This document shows positions 18,439-27,238 of a stretch of DNA of 64,000 bases, one piece after another. The DNA is from Paraburkholderia phytofirmans OLGA172 (GTDB lineage: Bacteria > Pseudomonadota > Gammaproteobacteria > Burkholderiales > Burkholderiaceae). Below the pieces are notes generated by a model. It saw only the letters and a list, made by a program, of their open reading frames with translations, was not told the origin of the DNA and searched no databases. The stretch covers positions 2,108,001 through 2,172,000 of the forward strand of contig NZ_CP014579.1 in NCBI RefSeq assembly GCF_001634365.1. The letters run 5' to 3'. Made by a program: the position numbers and the translations under genes. Position 1 is the stretch's first letter; each line of letters starts with the position of its first letter.

Positions 18439-18446
18439 CAGCTTGC
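18439..18446. repeat. IS66 target duplication, left copy
   Basis: CAGCTTGC, repeated directly at 21415-21422, is the 8-bp duplication expected for IS66 family insertion. The duplicated bases belong to an IS21 terminal repeat. Confidence 0.92.
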
Positions 18447-18485
18447 GTATCCGTCAGCGGAACCCGTGTTGACGGTGTCGTGCGG

Positions 18486-18977
18486 TTAGATGTCGACAAT
18501 CTTTCGCAGCAAAGCGTATGAGACGCGCCAATGGCCTTCCGAATCATTCACAGCGATGGACGCGGTTTTTGCGTTGAGCCTGACGATGATGCCGACTCGC
18601 TCGCTCAGATGTTTGTCGGTGAAGCCAACGGTGTCGCCAACGAAGAATTCCTCACGTTGTGCTCGCGGTGGCGGTGACGGAGGCGCGTGAGTTGGGCCGC
18701 GCGAAGTGTCAGGGATAACCGCCGCGTATAGTACCGACCAACGCTGACGACTCTGGTTGTCCTGAATCACCGCCTGGGTTTGCCGCAGCTCCACCACCGT
18801 TCCGTGCGAAGGTGGTGCGAGCGGATCGCTCCCGATATAACTGACCTCCATTCCCAGGTGCAAGCGTTGACGTACTTCGAGAACGCGTCGCGGGTCGTCC
18901 AGCATTTTGCCGATGGCGAGATAGAGGCGATACAACTCGGCGCTGGGCGCCTGCCGAAGCGAGTCGAGAATGTCCAT
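18486..18977 (-). CDS. IS66-associated accessory protein, function unknown
   Basis: 163 residues, starting 14 bases after the tnpC stop and ending 39 bases inside the IS66 left terminus, so it is carried by the element. Two halves share a pattern: a basic residue-rich stretch followed by a short beta-rich block (GMEVSYIGSDPLAPPSHGTV and VGDTVGFTDKHLSERVGIIV). These look like small SH3/KOW-like folds joined by a Pro-rich linker (HAPPSPPPR). No catalytic motif is visible. A nucleic-acid-binding helper of transposition is possible but unproven. Confidence 0.7.
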   Translation of the reverse strand: MDILDSLRQAPSAELYRLYLAIGKMLDDPRRVLEVRQRLHLGMEVSYIGSDPLAPPSHGTVVELRQTQAVIQDNQSRQRWSVLYAAVIPDTSRGPTHAPPSPPPRAQREEFFVGDTVGFTDKHLSERVGIIVRLNAKTASIAVNDSEGHWRVSYALLRKIVDI

Positions 18978-18991
18978 AGGCGGTGAGGTGT

Positions 18992-20515
18992 TTATCGGGC
19001 GAGCGGCAACAGTTCGTGCACGCGATTGACAGGATACGACGGCAGCTTCTCAAGTGTGTCCTTGAGCCATGCATAGGGCTCGAAGGCGTTCAGCCGAGCC
19101 GTGCCGAGCAGCGAGTACATCGTGGCGGCGGCCCTGGCGCCACGCGGCGAGCCCGCGAATGTCCAATTGGCTCTCCCCAGAGCGATAGGGCGAATTTGAC
19201 GCTCGAGAGCATTGTTATCAGGCAGCAGGATACCGCTCCCGGTGTAGCGAATGAGTGCCGGCCAATGACGTAACGCATAGCCGAACGCCTTCGCGAGCGG
19301 CGCCTGAGCCGGCAAACCGATGACGTTGCCTTCCAGCCATTGCCGGAACCGCGCAAGTATCGGCAGCGCCTCGGCTTGCCGCGCCGCATATTTGAGATCA
19401 GGTGATTGGTCCCGGATCCGCGACTCGATCGCATACAGTCGGGCGATCCACTCCAGCGCCTGCGCCGCAAGTCCCGGTTTGCTCTGCGCCTTCGCGATTT
19501 CGAAGAAGCGTCGGCGGCAATGGGCCCAACATCCGACCTCGACGATGTCTCCGGTTTCGTAGAGTGCGCTATGTCCACTGTACGCGTCCGCCTGCAGGTA
19601 ACCTTTGTACTTCTGCAGGTACCGCAGCGGATGCGAACCGGAGCGCGATTCCGCGAACTCGAACACGACCGCTGGCGGGTGGTCGACCCAGACACCGTTC
19701 TCTTCGCGTTGGCCGGCGCCAAGATAGCCCCATAATCGCGCGGTGCGCGTCGCCGTACGACCCTTCTCGAGCAACGGCAGCGTCGTGTCATCCACGTGCA
19801 TGCGGGGGGCCTGCAACTGGTGAGCCCGTAGCGGTGGCAGCAGCACTTCGAGCAGTTCGGCTGCCGCCAGCTTCCATTCGCACAGCGTTGCCCGGGGCAG
19901 GTGCACACCACGTCGTGCATAGCGCATCTCCTGCCGGTTCAAAGGCAGGTGATCGACGTAGGTGTTGACCAGGATGTTAGCCAGCAGGCTCGCGCTCGCA
20001 TTGCTCTTCGGCAGCGGCGAAGGCTGGGCACTTGCGGTCACGATAGTCGACTCGCCATCTTTCTTCGCCGCGTACTTGAAACGGATATGCTCAATAACGG
20101 TGAGCGTGGACGGCTCGTAGTGCAGCGTCTCGCTGCGCTCTTCGCCGATGCGCTCGAGCGTATCGAATGCTGCCTTCTGTTCGTCGCTCAGATCATATTC
20201 AACGCGCGTGCGCGGCAGGTCCTTCGACAGGGCCGGACGCCCCTTGCGGGTATGGCCCGCGACCGGAGTCTCGGCCGGCTCGGGCGGAACAGGTAACTCC
20301 ACGGCGGCATCGAACAGTTCCGCCTGGCCCGCCAGCCGCTCGGAACTGACGCCGAAGCGCGCGCGGTTCGCCTGGGCAATCTGGTGCTGCAGCGCTTCCA
20401 GCTGTTCCCACAGCACGCATGCCAGCCGGTTCTGTTCGAGCGCGAAGGCTTGCAGCGCATCGGGCTCGACCGGCAATTCCGCGACAGTGATGGCGGTGGG
20501 CGGCATGGCTATCAT
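18992..20515 (-). CDS. tnpC: IS66-family transposase TnpC
   Basis: About 507 residues. The frame opens at a TTG (20524), but ATG at 20515 or 20506 is more likely. Features in order: coiled-coil leucine-rich start, zinc-finger-like region, then IS66 catalytic landmarks: MHVDDTTLPLLEKG, YLQADAYSGHSALYE with VGCWAHCRRRFFE, and LLPDNNALERQIRP. The C-terminus ends with the usual INRVHELLP-type tail (VNRVHELLPLAR). Appears intact. Confidence 0.92.
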   Translation of the reverse strand: MIAMPPTAITVAELPVEPDALQAFALEQNRLACVLWEQLEALQHQIAQANRARFGVSSERLAGQAELFDAAVELPVPPEPAETPVAGHTRKGRPALSKDLPRTRVEYDLSDEQKAAFDTLERIGEERSETLHYEPSTLTVIEHIRFKYAAKKDGESTIVTASAQPSPLPKSNASASLLANILVNTYVDHLPLNRQEMRYARRGVHLPRATLCEWKLAAAELLEVLLPPLRAHQLQAPRMHVDDTTLPLLEKGRTATRTARLWGYLGAGQREENGVWVDHPPAVVFEFAESRSGSHPLRYLQKYKGYLQADAYSGHSALYETGDIVEVGCWAHCRRRFFEIAKAQSKPGLAAQALEWIARLYAIESRIRDQSPDLKYAARQAEALPILARFRQWLEGNVIGLPAQAPLAKAFGYALRHWPALIRYTGSGILLPDNNALERQIRPIALGRANWTFAGSPRGARAAATMYSLLGTARLNAFEPYAWLKDTLEKLPSYPVNRVHELLPLAR

Positions 20516-20580
20516 GATGCCCAACTCGCGCGACGTTTACAAGATCGGGGTGCATTGTATCTGCGCAGGCGAGAGCAAAG

Positions 20581-20928
20581 TCAACTCACGCGCGTCACCG
20601 CGACGGCGCGATGCGGCTCGCGCGCCGGGATCTCAATGCCCTCGAGCCAGGCGTTGAGTTCGGCGAGCGTGAAGCCGCGTTGCGCGAGCGCCAACGGTGA
20701 CGGAAAGCGGCCCCGTTCAAGGCGCTTGTACCAGAGCGCGAAGCCGGTGCGATCCCAGTATAGGCATTTGACTTTCGAGCGGTCCCGGCCGACGAACACG
20801 AACAGATTGCCCGAGGCAGGGTTCTGGGCAAGTAGTGGTTCGACCAGATACGATAGCCCATCAATCGATTTGCGCATGTCGACCGGATCGCGACAGATAT
20901 ACGCACGAACATCGGCTGCGATCAGCAC
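20581..20928 (-). CDS. tnpB: IS66-family protein TnpB
   Basis: 115 residues with the hallmark DPVDMRKSIDGLSYLVE, LFVFVGRDRSKVKCLYWDRT and GFALWYKRLERGRF blocks of IS66 Orf2. Overlaps tnpA (20922-20928), so translational coupling is likely. Confidence 0.93.
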   Translation of the reverse strand: MLIAADVRAYICRDPVDMRKSIDGLSYLVEPLLAQNPASGNLFVFVGRDRSKVKCLYWDRTGFALWYKRLERGRFPSPLALAQRGFTLAELNAWLEGIEIPAREPHRAVAVTRVS

Positions 20929-21335
20929 CGTGTACCGCCGAGCTGTCCGAGCACGAAACGCACGATGCGCTCGGCATGAGCACCGGTCAGTTCAATGCGA
21001 ACACCGGCGAGCGACAACGTCACCCGATCACGCGAAGACGACAAAGCGTCCGCCGTCGACGGTGGTGCAGGAGTGGCTGGTGCGGTGTCCGGATGGGAAA
21101 CGATAAATGCCGCGTCCGGGGTGACAGCGAGCGGGTGCGCGTCTGCTCGTGCCTCGCCAGAGAGATTCTTGCGCCACAGGCCGAAGGTACTGACGGCGAG
21201 CCCCTGCTCACGACAGAAACGTCGAAGGCCCAGTCCGCTTGTGGTCCATGCCATGACCATCTCGCGCCAGAATGCTTCGCCTTGCCGGGGGCGTCGTGCG
21301 CGCGTCGATACGGCTTCGCCCGTTGCGTCGTCCAT
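20922..21335 (-). CDS. tnpA: IS66-family protein TnpA
   Basis: 137 residues. An N-terminal helix-turn-helix (GLGLRRFCREQGLAVSTFGL, FWREMVMAW before it) and a C-terminal conserved patch (VRIELTGAHAERIVRFVLGQ) mark IS66 Orf1. First gene of the tnpABC operon. Confidence 0.9.
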   Translation of the reverse strand: MDDATGEAVSTRARRPRQGEAFWREMVMAWTTSGLGLRRFCREQGLAVSTFGLWRKNLSGEARADAHPLAVTPDAAFIVSHPDTAPATPAPPSTADALSSSRDRVTLSLAGVRIELTGAHAERIVRFVLGQLGGTRC

Positions 21336-21414
21336 TGCCTTGCTCCGTCGTTACGATGGCATCACCTTCGCACCGCGCTTACGTGCGTTCAAGACGGGAT
21401 GCGCTGACGGATAC

Positions 21415-21422
21415 CAGCTTGC
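21415..21422. repeat. IS66 target duplication, right copy
   Basis: CAGCTTGC, identical to 18439-18446. Confidence 0.92.
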
Positions 21423-21504
21423 CGTGAAATCCGCGTCCACCTTCGTGTGAAAAGCCTGTCCAGCTTGCCGCGAAATCCTTGTCCAGCTTGGTGTGAAATA
21501 CGCA

Positions 21505-22062
21505 GCCAATCGGTGGCGACGGCAGGAAGCCAAAGGCAACGTGATCATTCTGCGCTACGCGGATGATATCGTTGTCGGCTTCGAGCACGAAGCTGACGCG
21601 CGGCACTTCTGGGAGGCGATGCGTTTGAGGCTGGAGGAATTCTCGCTTGCGCTTCATCCGGACAAGACCCGGCTACTGGAATTTGGCCGCTACGCAGCGG
21701 TCAATCGCCAGAGCCGTGGCCTTGGCCGGCCGGAAACCTTCGCGTTTCTGGGCTTCATCTTTATCTGCGGCCGTTCCCGTCGCGGTTCCTTCCTGCTACA
21801 GAGGAAGTCCCGCGGTGATCGCATGCAGACGAAGCTCAGGGAGATCAAGGAGGCACTACGAAAGCGCATGCACGAACCGATCCCTGAACAAGGGAAGTGG
21901 CTCAGGCAGGTGGTCCGAGGGTATTTCGCGTATCACGCGGTCCCTACGAACTCACGGGCACTCGGTGCATTTCGCTACCACGTCACCGATCTATGGCGAC
22001 GCACGCTTCGGCGGCGCAGCCAGCGACAAACAGAAAGAGCGCCGCCGTCAATTACCCACTGA
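21505..22062 (+). pseudogene. Group II intron-type reverse transcriptase/maturase fragment
   Basis: Begins exactly at the IS21 terminus. It contains the catalytic YADD box (ILRYADDIVVGFE), the downstream LHPDKTRLLEFGR motif, FAFLGFIF, and part of the thumb/maturase region (GYFAYHAVPTNSRALGAF). The N-terminal half is lost. The C-terminus diverges from the usual LRRRSQ continuation near 22021, so the 3' side is also cut. No group II domain V was recognised beyond it. Confidence 0.82.
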
Positions 22063-24390
22063 CAACCCGAACGGAGCGACAACCATGACCCCCTGACGCA
22101 GCGACAATCACCTCGGCCGACCGGCCAAGATGTTTGTCGGTAAACCGGACTTCCTGCTTGACGCTATCCACATACTGGTCGGATCCGCATCCAGCAAGGA
22201 GGTCCGATCATGTTTGAGACCCTGTTTTCTTACCCCAAGGTCGTGGCGCGCCATCGGCACGGGCCACAGGCTGACGCACGCGAGAGGTTTCTGTTGCATT
22301 GCGCAGAGCAGGGATTGTCTCGCGCGACGTTGGCGTACCTCGCCAGTGAGTTGCTGGTCGTTGCGCAGCGCTTGCATATGGGCAGGCGCCAGGTCAGTGC
22401 TCAGGAGATTGAAGCTGCCGCCGACCGTTGGGCTAGGCATCAGACGCGGCACAAACGCGCTCGGACGAGCAAATGGTCGCGGCAGCGGTTTATCGCAACT
22501 GCGGCTTCATGGTTGCGCTTCATTGGACGCATGAAGCTGTCCACGCACAAGACGGGGCCGTTCGCGGACGAGATGGAGCAATTCGTTGCATTCATGCGAG
22601 ACGAGCGTGGCCTGGCGGCGGCTACTATTCGTCATCGATGCTGGCACCTCGCGACGTTTCTCGATTCGCTGCCCAGTCATAAGCGCTCGTTAAACAGCCT
22701 ATCCCTGGAAGAGATTGACACCTATCTTGCCCGCAAGGGCGACCATGGCTGGAGCCGGGTTTCGGTATCTTCAGCAGTCGACGCGTTACACAGTTTCTTC
22801 CTGTACGCCGAACACCAGCAGTGGTGCTCCGGTGGGCTCGCCGAGGGAATCAGCGCCCCACGCATGTTCAGGCAAGAAGGGCTACCTCGCGGACCTGTGT
22901 GGGAGGCGGTCCAGCGCCTCATCGCCACCACCGGCGAAAGCGACTTGGCGCGTGACATTCGCGACCACGCAATCTTGATGTTCTTAGCCATATACGGGTT
23001 GCGAAGTGGTGAAGTGCCTCATCTGCTACTGGAGGACATTGATTGGGAACACGAGATCATTCGCGTAACGCGTCCCAAGCAGCGCCGAATCCAGACTTAT
23101 CCCCTGACATACGCGGTAGGCGAGGCGATTCTGCGGTACCTTCGGGACGTCAGGCCTTCGTGTCCCCGAAGAGAGTTGTTTCTGACTCTTAAGGCTCCCC
23201 TTCGGCCGTTGTCGCCCAGCGGTATGTACCATGTAGTAAAGAGCCGCCTGGACTTGTTGTGTTGGCAGGGTCCGGGTCACGGCCCGCATTGCCTGCGTCA
23301 CGCCTGTGCCTGTCATCTTGTTGCCTCCGGCTTTTCGCTGAAGAAAATCGGTGACCATCTTGGACATCCGAGTGCTTACGCCACCCGTATTTACGCCAAG
23401 ACAGATCTAGGAGGACTGCGGCAGGTCGCAGAATTTGATCTGCGGGGGTTGCTATGAAACTCTCCAACGCTGTGGCGAAGTACGTGACCTACAAGCGTTC
23501 AGCGGGCATGCGATTCAACACGGAAGCCCGTACGCTAAAGTCATTCTGTCAAGCTCTGGGTGATATTCCAATGGCAGAAGTCCGGCCTGATCAGGTACTT
23601 GCATATCTAGCCGGCACCGGACCCATCACTTCATTCTGGGAACGCAAGCATGGGGCGCTCTGTGGTTTTTACCGCTTTGCCATCGCACGGGGCTACGCGA
23701 CACTCTCACCGTTGCCTCCGCGTGTCCCTAAGCCACCGCTGGCATTCGTGCCTTATATCTATTCTCGCGCGGAACTGCGGCGATTGCTCGATGTTGCCTC
23801 GGCTACTGACCATCCACGTACTCGTATTGATCCTCATGTCCTGCGTGCGCTGCTTCTGCTCCTGTATGGCGCCGCTCTTCGGATAAGCGAGGCACTTTCA
23901 CTGACGATGGCTGATCTGGATCTCGAGCAGTCGGTGTTGTGCATTCGCGAGAGCAAGTTTTATAAGACGCGGCTGGTCCCAATGGGACCGGACTTGGCCA
24001 AGGCTCTTGGCCAGTTCATCGCAGATCGCGGCAGGACGTATTCTTGCCAACCAGATTCGCCAGTATTTCCCTGCCGGGATGGTAGTCCGATCACCGTCCG
24101 CATTGCTGAGAACGCCTTCAGGCGCGTGCGGAATCGTGCCGGCGTTTTGCGGCACGATAATGCCCGTTATCAACCCCGCCTTCACGATCTGAGGCACTCC
24201 GCTGCCGTTCACCGGCTCATCGCGTGGTATCGCAGCGGGGCTGACGTACAGTTCCTGTTGCCTCAGTTGGCAACCTATCTTGGTCATATTCACATCGCTG
24301 CCACTCAACGGTACCTGAGCCTTACTCCCGAACTTCTTCGCGAAGCGAGTCTGCGCTTTGAGCGCTACGTCATGGAGGCTCATCATGCGT
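22021..24390 (+). mobile_element. RIT4: recombinase-in-trio element lacking ritC and its right end
   Basis: Contains complete ritA and ritB. CGACAAAC (22024-22031) and its reverse complement (22132-22139) may be the terminal and subterminal sites at the ritA side, which would place the left end where the reverse transcriptase frame diverges. The right side ends at the ritC start codon, after which porin sequence follows. The left boundary is tentative. Confidence 0.6.
22210..23457 (+). CDS. ritA: RIT4 RitA tyrosine recombinase
   Basis: 415 residues; ATG at 22210 preceded by AAGGAGG. Catalytic set: YGLRSGEVPHLLLEDIDW with Arg I, GPHCLRHACACHLV, LGHPSAYATRIYAKTD. It resembles the truncated RIT3 RitA closely and shows what that gene lost. 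Intact. Confidence 0.88.
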   Translation: MFETLFSYPKVVARHRHGPQADARERFLLHCAEQGLSRATLAYLASELLVVAQRLHMGRRQVSAQEIEAAADRWARHQTRHKRARTSKWSRQRFIATAASWLRFIGRMKLSTHKTGPFADEMEQFVAFMRDERGLAAATIRHRCWHLATFLDSLPSHKRSLNSLSLEEIDTYLARKGDHGWSRVSVSSAVDALHSFFLYAEHQQWCSGGLAEGISAPRMFRQEGLPRGPVWEAVQRLIATTGESDLARDIRDHAILMFLAIYGLRSGEVPHLLLEDIDWEHEIIRVTRPKQRRIQTYPLTYAVGEAILRYLRDVRPSCPRRELFLTLKAPLRPLSPSGMYHVVKSRLDLLCWQGPGHGPHCLRHACACHLVASGFSLKKIGDHLGHPSAYATRIYAKTDLGGLRQVAEFDLRGLL

Positions 24391-24392
24391 GA
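23454..24392 (+). CDS. ritB: RIT4 RitB tyrosine recombinase
   Basis: 312 residues, ATGA overlap with ritA. Catalytic set: YGAALRISEALSLTMADLDL with Arg I, RLHDLRHSAAVHRL, LGHIHIAATQRYLSLT. Its stop overlaps the following ATG (24385) by eight bases, the same junction as in RIT2 and RIT3, so that ATG is the original ritC start. Confidence 0.88.
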   Translation: MKLSNAVAKYVTYKRSAGMRFNTEARTLKSFCQALGDIPMAEVRPDQVLAYLAGTGPITSFWERKHGALCGFYRFAIARGYATLSPLPPRVPKPPLAFVPYIYSRAELRRLLDVASATDHPRTRIDPHVLRALLLLLYGAALRISEALSLTMADLDLEQSVLCIRESKFYKTRLVPMGPDLAKALGQFIADRGRTYSCQPDSPVFPCRDGSPITVRIAENAFRRVRNRAGVLRHDNARYQPRLHDLRHSAAVHRLIAWYRSGADVQFLLPQLATYLGHIHIAATQRYLSLTPELLREASLRFERYVMEAHHA

Positions 24393-24942
24393 TACTGTAT
24401 TGGGTGACACGGGTTGGGACGGCTCTATCCTCTACGAATCCCCGTCGATTTACGGCTTCAAGTTTTCCGTAACGGAAACAGCACCAGGCAGTGGCGCACA
24501 TAACCAGTCGGCGGCCGTAGAATATAACCGGGGGCCGCTCTACTTGGCCGCCCTGGTGCAGCACGTGAAATACGGACTCGGTATTACCCCGGCCATCAAC
24601 CGTCAGGATACCTATTTTTTTGGTGGATCCTACAATCTCCAGTATGCGAAGTTGTATGCGTCCTACGCCCACAATGCCGATTCAAACAACGGTGCAATTG
24701 ACAACACCTATCAAGGTGGCGTGTCGATTCCATTCGGCCACCTGGCGCTGGAAATGGCCTATTCGAGGACGAATACGCGAATAGGGGGTGGCACGCCCGA
24801 GCACTACCGCAATACCGCCGGCGTGACATTTGACTATGGTCTTACCAAAAAAACGGACGTATACGCGAGCTACCTTTACGACAAGCTAAGTACTGCGGGA
24901 ACTGCGAACAACTTCGGTGTCGGGATCAGGCATGCATTCTAG
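24385..24942 (+). pseudogene. Porin C-terminal fragment fused to the RIT4 ritC start codon
   Basis: Frame opens at the ritC start and is porin from about residue 3: YESPSIYGFKFSV, YNRGPLYLAALVQH, YFFGGSYNLQYAKLYASYAH, YASYLYDKLSTAG, ending FGVGIRHAF with the C-terminal Phe used by the BAM complex. It corresponds to roughly the last half of a ~380-residue Burkholderiaceae porin (OmpC-like family). There is no signal peptide or N-terminal strands, so no functional pore is expected, although translation coupled to ritB is possible. Confidence 0.85.
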
Positions 24943-24972
24943 GAAATTCCAATTCGACTTTGGAGTAAAGCC

Positions 24973-25272
24973 ATGAAAACCAAACACGTTCTCACCCTCG
25001 CTGAAGTTGACGAAATCCTGGCCGCAGCACGAAGCGGGGCGACCAAAAAAAATTGGGCGGTCACGATCGCGGTGGTTGATGACGGAGGTCACCTGCTGGG
25101 GCTCTCTCGACAGGATGGCGCGTCACCCGTCAGCGCTTCTATTGCGATTGAAAAGGCGCGCACGTCGGCGATCGGGCGCCGGGAGTCGAAGGCATTTGAA
25201 GACATGATCAATGGTGGGCGATTTGCCTTTCTGAGTACCCCGCTTTTAGCCACTTTGGAAGGTGGAGTACCC
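24973..25272 (+). pseudogene. HbpS/GlcG-type haem-binding family protein, truncated
   Basis: ATG at 24973 after GGAGTAAAGCC. The first ~100 residues match the HbpS/GlcG family: AEVDEILAAARSGATKKNW, VAVVDDGGHLLGLSRQDGA, IAIEKARTSA, then LEGGVP. In the family this continues with a VVVDG-GVxGVSG block; here the frame changes to unrelated sequence after GGVP and runs on to 25581 over the opposite-strand gene. No frame nearby supplies the missing C-terminus, so it is a deletion rather than a frameshift. Confidence 0.78.
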
Positions 25273-25369
25273 AAGCGGTCTGCACTAGAAGCGAGTTGCA
25301 TTTCATCCAACGGATATGATGCACGGTCCACCGCACTCCGCAGTGCATCGACATCTCGCGCCACAGCGA

Positions 25370-26161
25370 TTAGGGTGAAGACGGTGGGGTGGAAGGCACC
25401 ATCGGCGGGGGCATTGGCGCATCGGTGCCGGGGCTCTGGTCTCCGTAATCCGGAAGTGAGGCTCCCATGTTCAATAAGGACCGACGCCGCTGCATATAGG
25501 CATCACGCACGAAGGCGTATTTGTCCAGAGCCGCCACTGACAGAAGGTCGGTGGCGCCGAGCAGTTCCGAGCGCTCGCTGACAAAGTTGACTCCGAACAA
25601 CGGCACGCTAACGTCAGCTGGCAGGTAAGTGGTCGGTGTGGTGAAGTAGGCGAACACCCACCCAGTCGAATCTCGAAACGTGCTTGGCCCAAACAACGGC
25701 AGCACGAGGTACGGGCCAGCCGGAACGCCATAGTGTCCTAACGTCAGACCAAAGTCCTGATGGTGCTTGGGTAAACCCGCGGCCGACGCCCAATCGAGCA
25801 CCCCCCCTAACCCAAATGTGGAGTTGAACGCGAACCGCAAGATATCTTCAGTCGCATCGGTTATCTTTAGCTGCAACAGGTCGTTCGCAAAGTTGCCGAG
25901 ATCGCCGATATTTGAAAAGAAGTTGCTGATCGCAGTGCGCAGCGGACTTGGCGTTATCCTGACATAGCCAACGGCCGCAGGCCGCGCGACATACTTATCT
26001 AGTCCGTCGTTGAAAGAAAATATGGCCCTGTTCATCGGCTCCAATGGATCGCCGGGCTGACGGTCGGATCCGGTCGCGCAGCCAGTCACACCAATAGCGA
26101 TAACCACTGTCATTATCGCGATTTCGATCGCTGCACGCGTTGCTTCCCGGGCTGGCTTCAT
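25370..26161 (-). CDS. mlaA: MlaA (VacJ) family outer-membrane lipoprotein
   Basis: 263 residues. Start ATG at 26161 follows AAAGGAGGCTC; the frame extends to 26185 without such a site. The signal peptide ends in a lipobox, AIGVTGC. Family landmarks: DPLEPMNRAIFSFND, PLRTAISNFFSNIGD, LRFAFNSTFGLGG, HHQDFGLTLGHYGV, GPYLVLPLFGPSTFRDSTGW. MlaA removes surface-exposed phospholipids from the outer membrane together with the MlaFEDBC system. No other mla genes are in the window, so this is probably a solitary paralogue. The end is Pro-rich. Confidence 0.93.
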   Translation of the reverse strand: MKPAREATRAAIEIAIMTVVIAIGVTGCATGSDRQPGDPLEPMNRAIFSFNDGLDKYVARPAAVGYVRITPSPLRTAISNFFSNIGDLGNFANDLLQLKITDATEDILRFAFNSTFGLGGVLDWASAAGLPKHHQDFGLTLGHYGVPAGPYLVLPLFGPSTFRDSTGWVFAYFTTPTTYLPADVSVPLFGVNFVSERSELLGATDLLSVAALDKYAFVRDAYMQRRRSLLNMGASLPDYGDQSPGTDAPMPPPMVPSTPPSSP

Positions 26162-26220
26162 ATGAGCCTCCTTTCGATGATACATGTCGGATCGGTGAAC
26201 CGGTCCTGACTTCGTGCTTA

Positions 26221-27077
26221 GAGGGTGTTAGGAACTTTGAGTTAGACCTGGTATCCTGGCGGAATGAAAAACCGCAGGCCATACCCAACGGATGTGTCGG
26301 ATGAAGAGTGGTACTTCGCCGCTCCGTACCTGACCTTGATGAACAAAGACGCGCCGCAGCGCCGCTACGAACTGCGCGAGATGTTCAACGCGCTGCGCTG
26401 GATCGTACGTGCGGGTGCGCCGTGGCGTTTGTTGCCCAATGATTTTCCACCGTGGGAACTGGTCTACCAGCAGACGCAACGCTGGATTCAGGCAGGCTGT
26501 TTCGAGGCGATGGTGAATGACCTGCGTTCGATCATCCGGATCGCACAGGAGCGCCGTGGTCAACCCAGCGCGGTCATTCTCGACGGGCGGACCCTGCAGT
26601 CGACATGCGAGAGTGGGCCTCGCGCCGGTTACGACGGCTACAAACGCAAACGCGGCAGTAAGGTCCACATGGCGGTTGATACTTTGGGGCAGTTGCTTGC
26701 TGTGCATGTTACGCCGGCCAACGAACAGGAACGCGCGCAGGTCGGAGAACTGGCGCGTCAGGTTCAGCAGGCCACGGGCCAGACGGTCAAGGTGGCGTTC
26801 GCCGATCAGGGATATACCGGCGAAGAGCCTGCGCAGGCGGCACTCGACGAAGGGATTGAGCTTCAGGTAATCAAGCTGCCGGAGGCGAAGAAGGGCTTCG
26901 TGCTGTTGCCGCGCCGCTGGGTGGTCGAGCGCAGCTTCGGCTGGCTCAACCGGTTCCGACGACTGGCCAGAGACTACGAACGATTGCCCGAAACCTTGGC
27001 TGGTTTGCATTTCGTCGTATTCTCCGTGCTTATGCTTGTTCACTTTGCAACCCTTAACAAAAGTGCCTAACACCCTC
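26221..27077 (+). mobile_element. IS5-family insertion sequence
   Basis: Terminal inverted repeats GAGGGTGTTAGG..ACTTT at 26221 and reversed at 27077, flanked by a TA dinucleotide on each side (26219-26220, 27078-27079), as usual for the IS427-type group of IS5. One transposase gene. Inserted 60 bp upstream of mlaA, where it could alter its expression. Confidence 0.9.
26264..27070 (+). CDS. IS5-family transposase
   Basis: 268 residues in a single uninterrupted frame. N-terminal DUF4096-type region ([37 protein letters not shown]). DDE core: Asp in [12 protein letters not shown], Asp in [12 protein letters not shown], Glu in [20 protein letters not shown]. Complete and probably active. Confidence 0.94.
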   Translation: MKNRRPYPTDVSDEEWYFAAPYLTLMNKDAPQRRYELREMFNALRWIVRAGAPWRLLPNDFPPWELVYQQTQRWIQAGCFEAMVNDLRSIIRIAQERRGQPSAVILDGRTLQSTCESGPRAGYDGYKRKRGSKVHMAVDTLGQLLAVHVTPANEQERAQVGELARQVQQATGQTVKVAFADQGYTGEEPAQAALDEGIELQVIKLPEAKKGFVLLPRRWVVERSFGWLNRFRRLARDYERLPETLAGLHFVVFSVLMLVHFATLNKSA

Positions 27078-27238
27078 TAGCATCTGTTGCGGCGCGATGC
27101 GGAAGTGAATTTTTCGTCTATCTGTGAGCTCATCTCGTTTTCCTCACGGCGTATTTGCGGTCGCTAAACCGCGGCTTCGGGATTTAGCCGGTCCGTTCGA
27201 TGGCCGGCAGCTGTGGCATTCATCAGGCATCGGCAGAC

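Larger units (their letters stand above)
18447..21414 (-). mobile_element. IS66-family insertion sequence with an extra gene
   Basis: Terminal inverted repeats begin GTATCCGTCAGCG at 18447 and end with its reverse complement at 21414; an exact 8-bp direct duplication flanks them. It carries tnpA, tnpB and tnpC plus a fourth ORF (18486-18977) downstream of tnpC. Confidence 0.93.
15942..21504 (-). mobile_element. IS21-family element, split by an IS66 element
   Basis: Terminal inverted repeats start TGCGTATTTC at both ends (15942-15951 and reversed at 21495-21504), followed by repeated AAGCTGGACA motifs and TTTCGCG blocks, the multiple-terminal-repeat pattern of IS21 elements. It carries istA and istB on the minus strand. 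The IS66 element lies in its right terminal region. Flanking bases (CTCTGG left, GCCAAT right) do not match and the two sides belong to unrelated genes, so there was a deletion or rearrangement. Confidence 0.8.

Noticed and set aside
1..24942. Integron or CRISPR interpretation of the recombinase and repeat cluster
   Set aside because: Recombinases are RIT-type trios without an intI signature, there are no cassette-like attC arrays, and no spacer-repeat arrays were seen.
25273..25581. Continuation of the HbpS/GlcG frame
   Set aside because: After GGVP the sequence no longer resembles the family in any frame and overlaps the 3' end of mlaA on the other strand.
26228..27073. 281-codon open frame on the minus strand
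   Set aside because: Exact antisense of the IS5 transposase, whose DDE motifs are on the plus strand.
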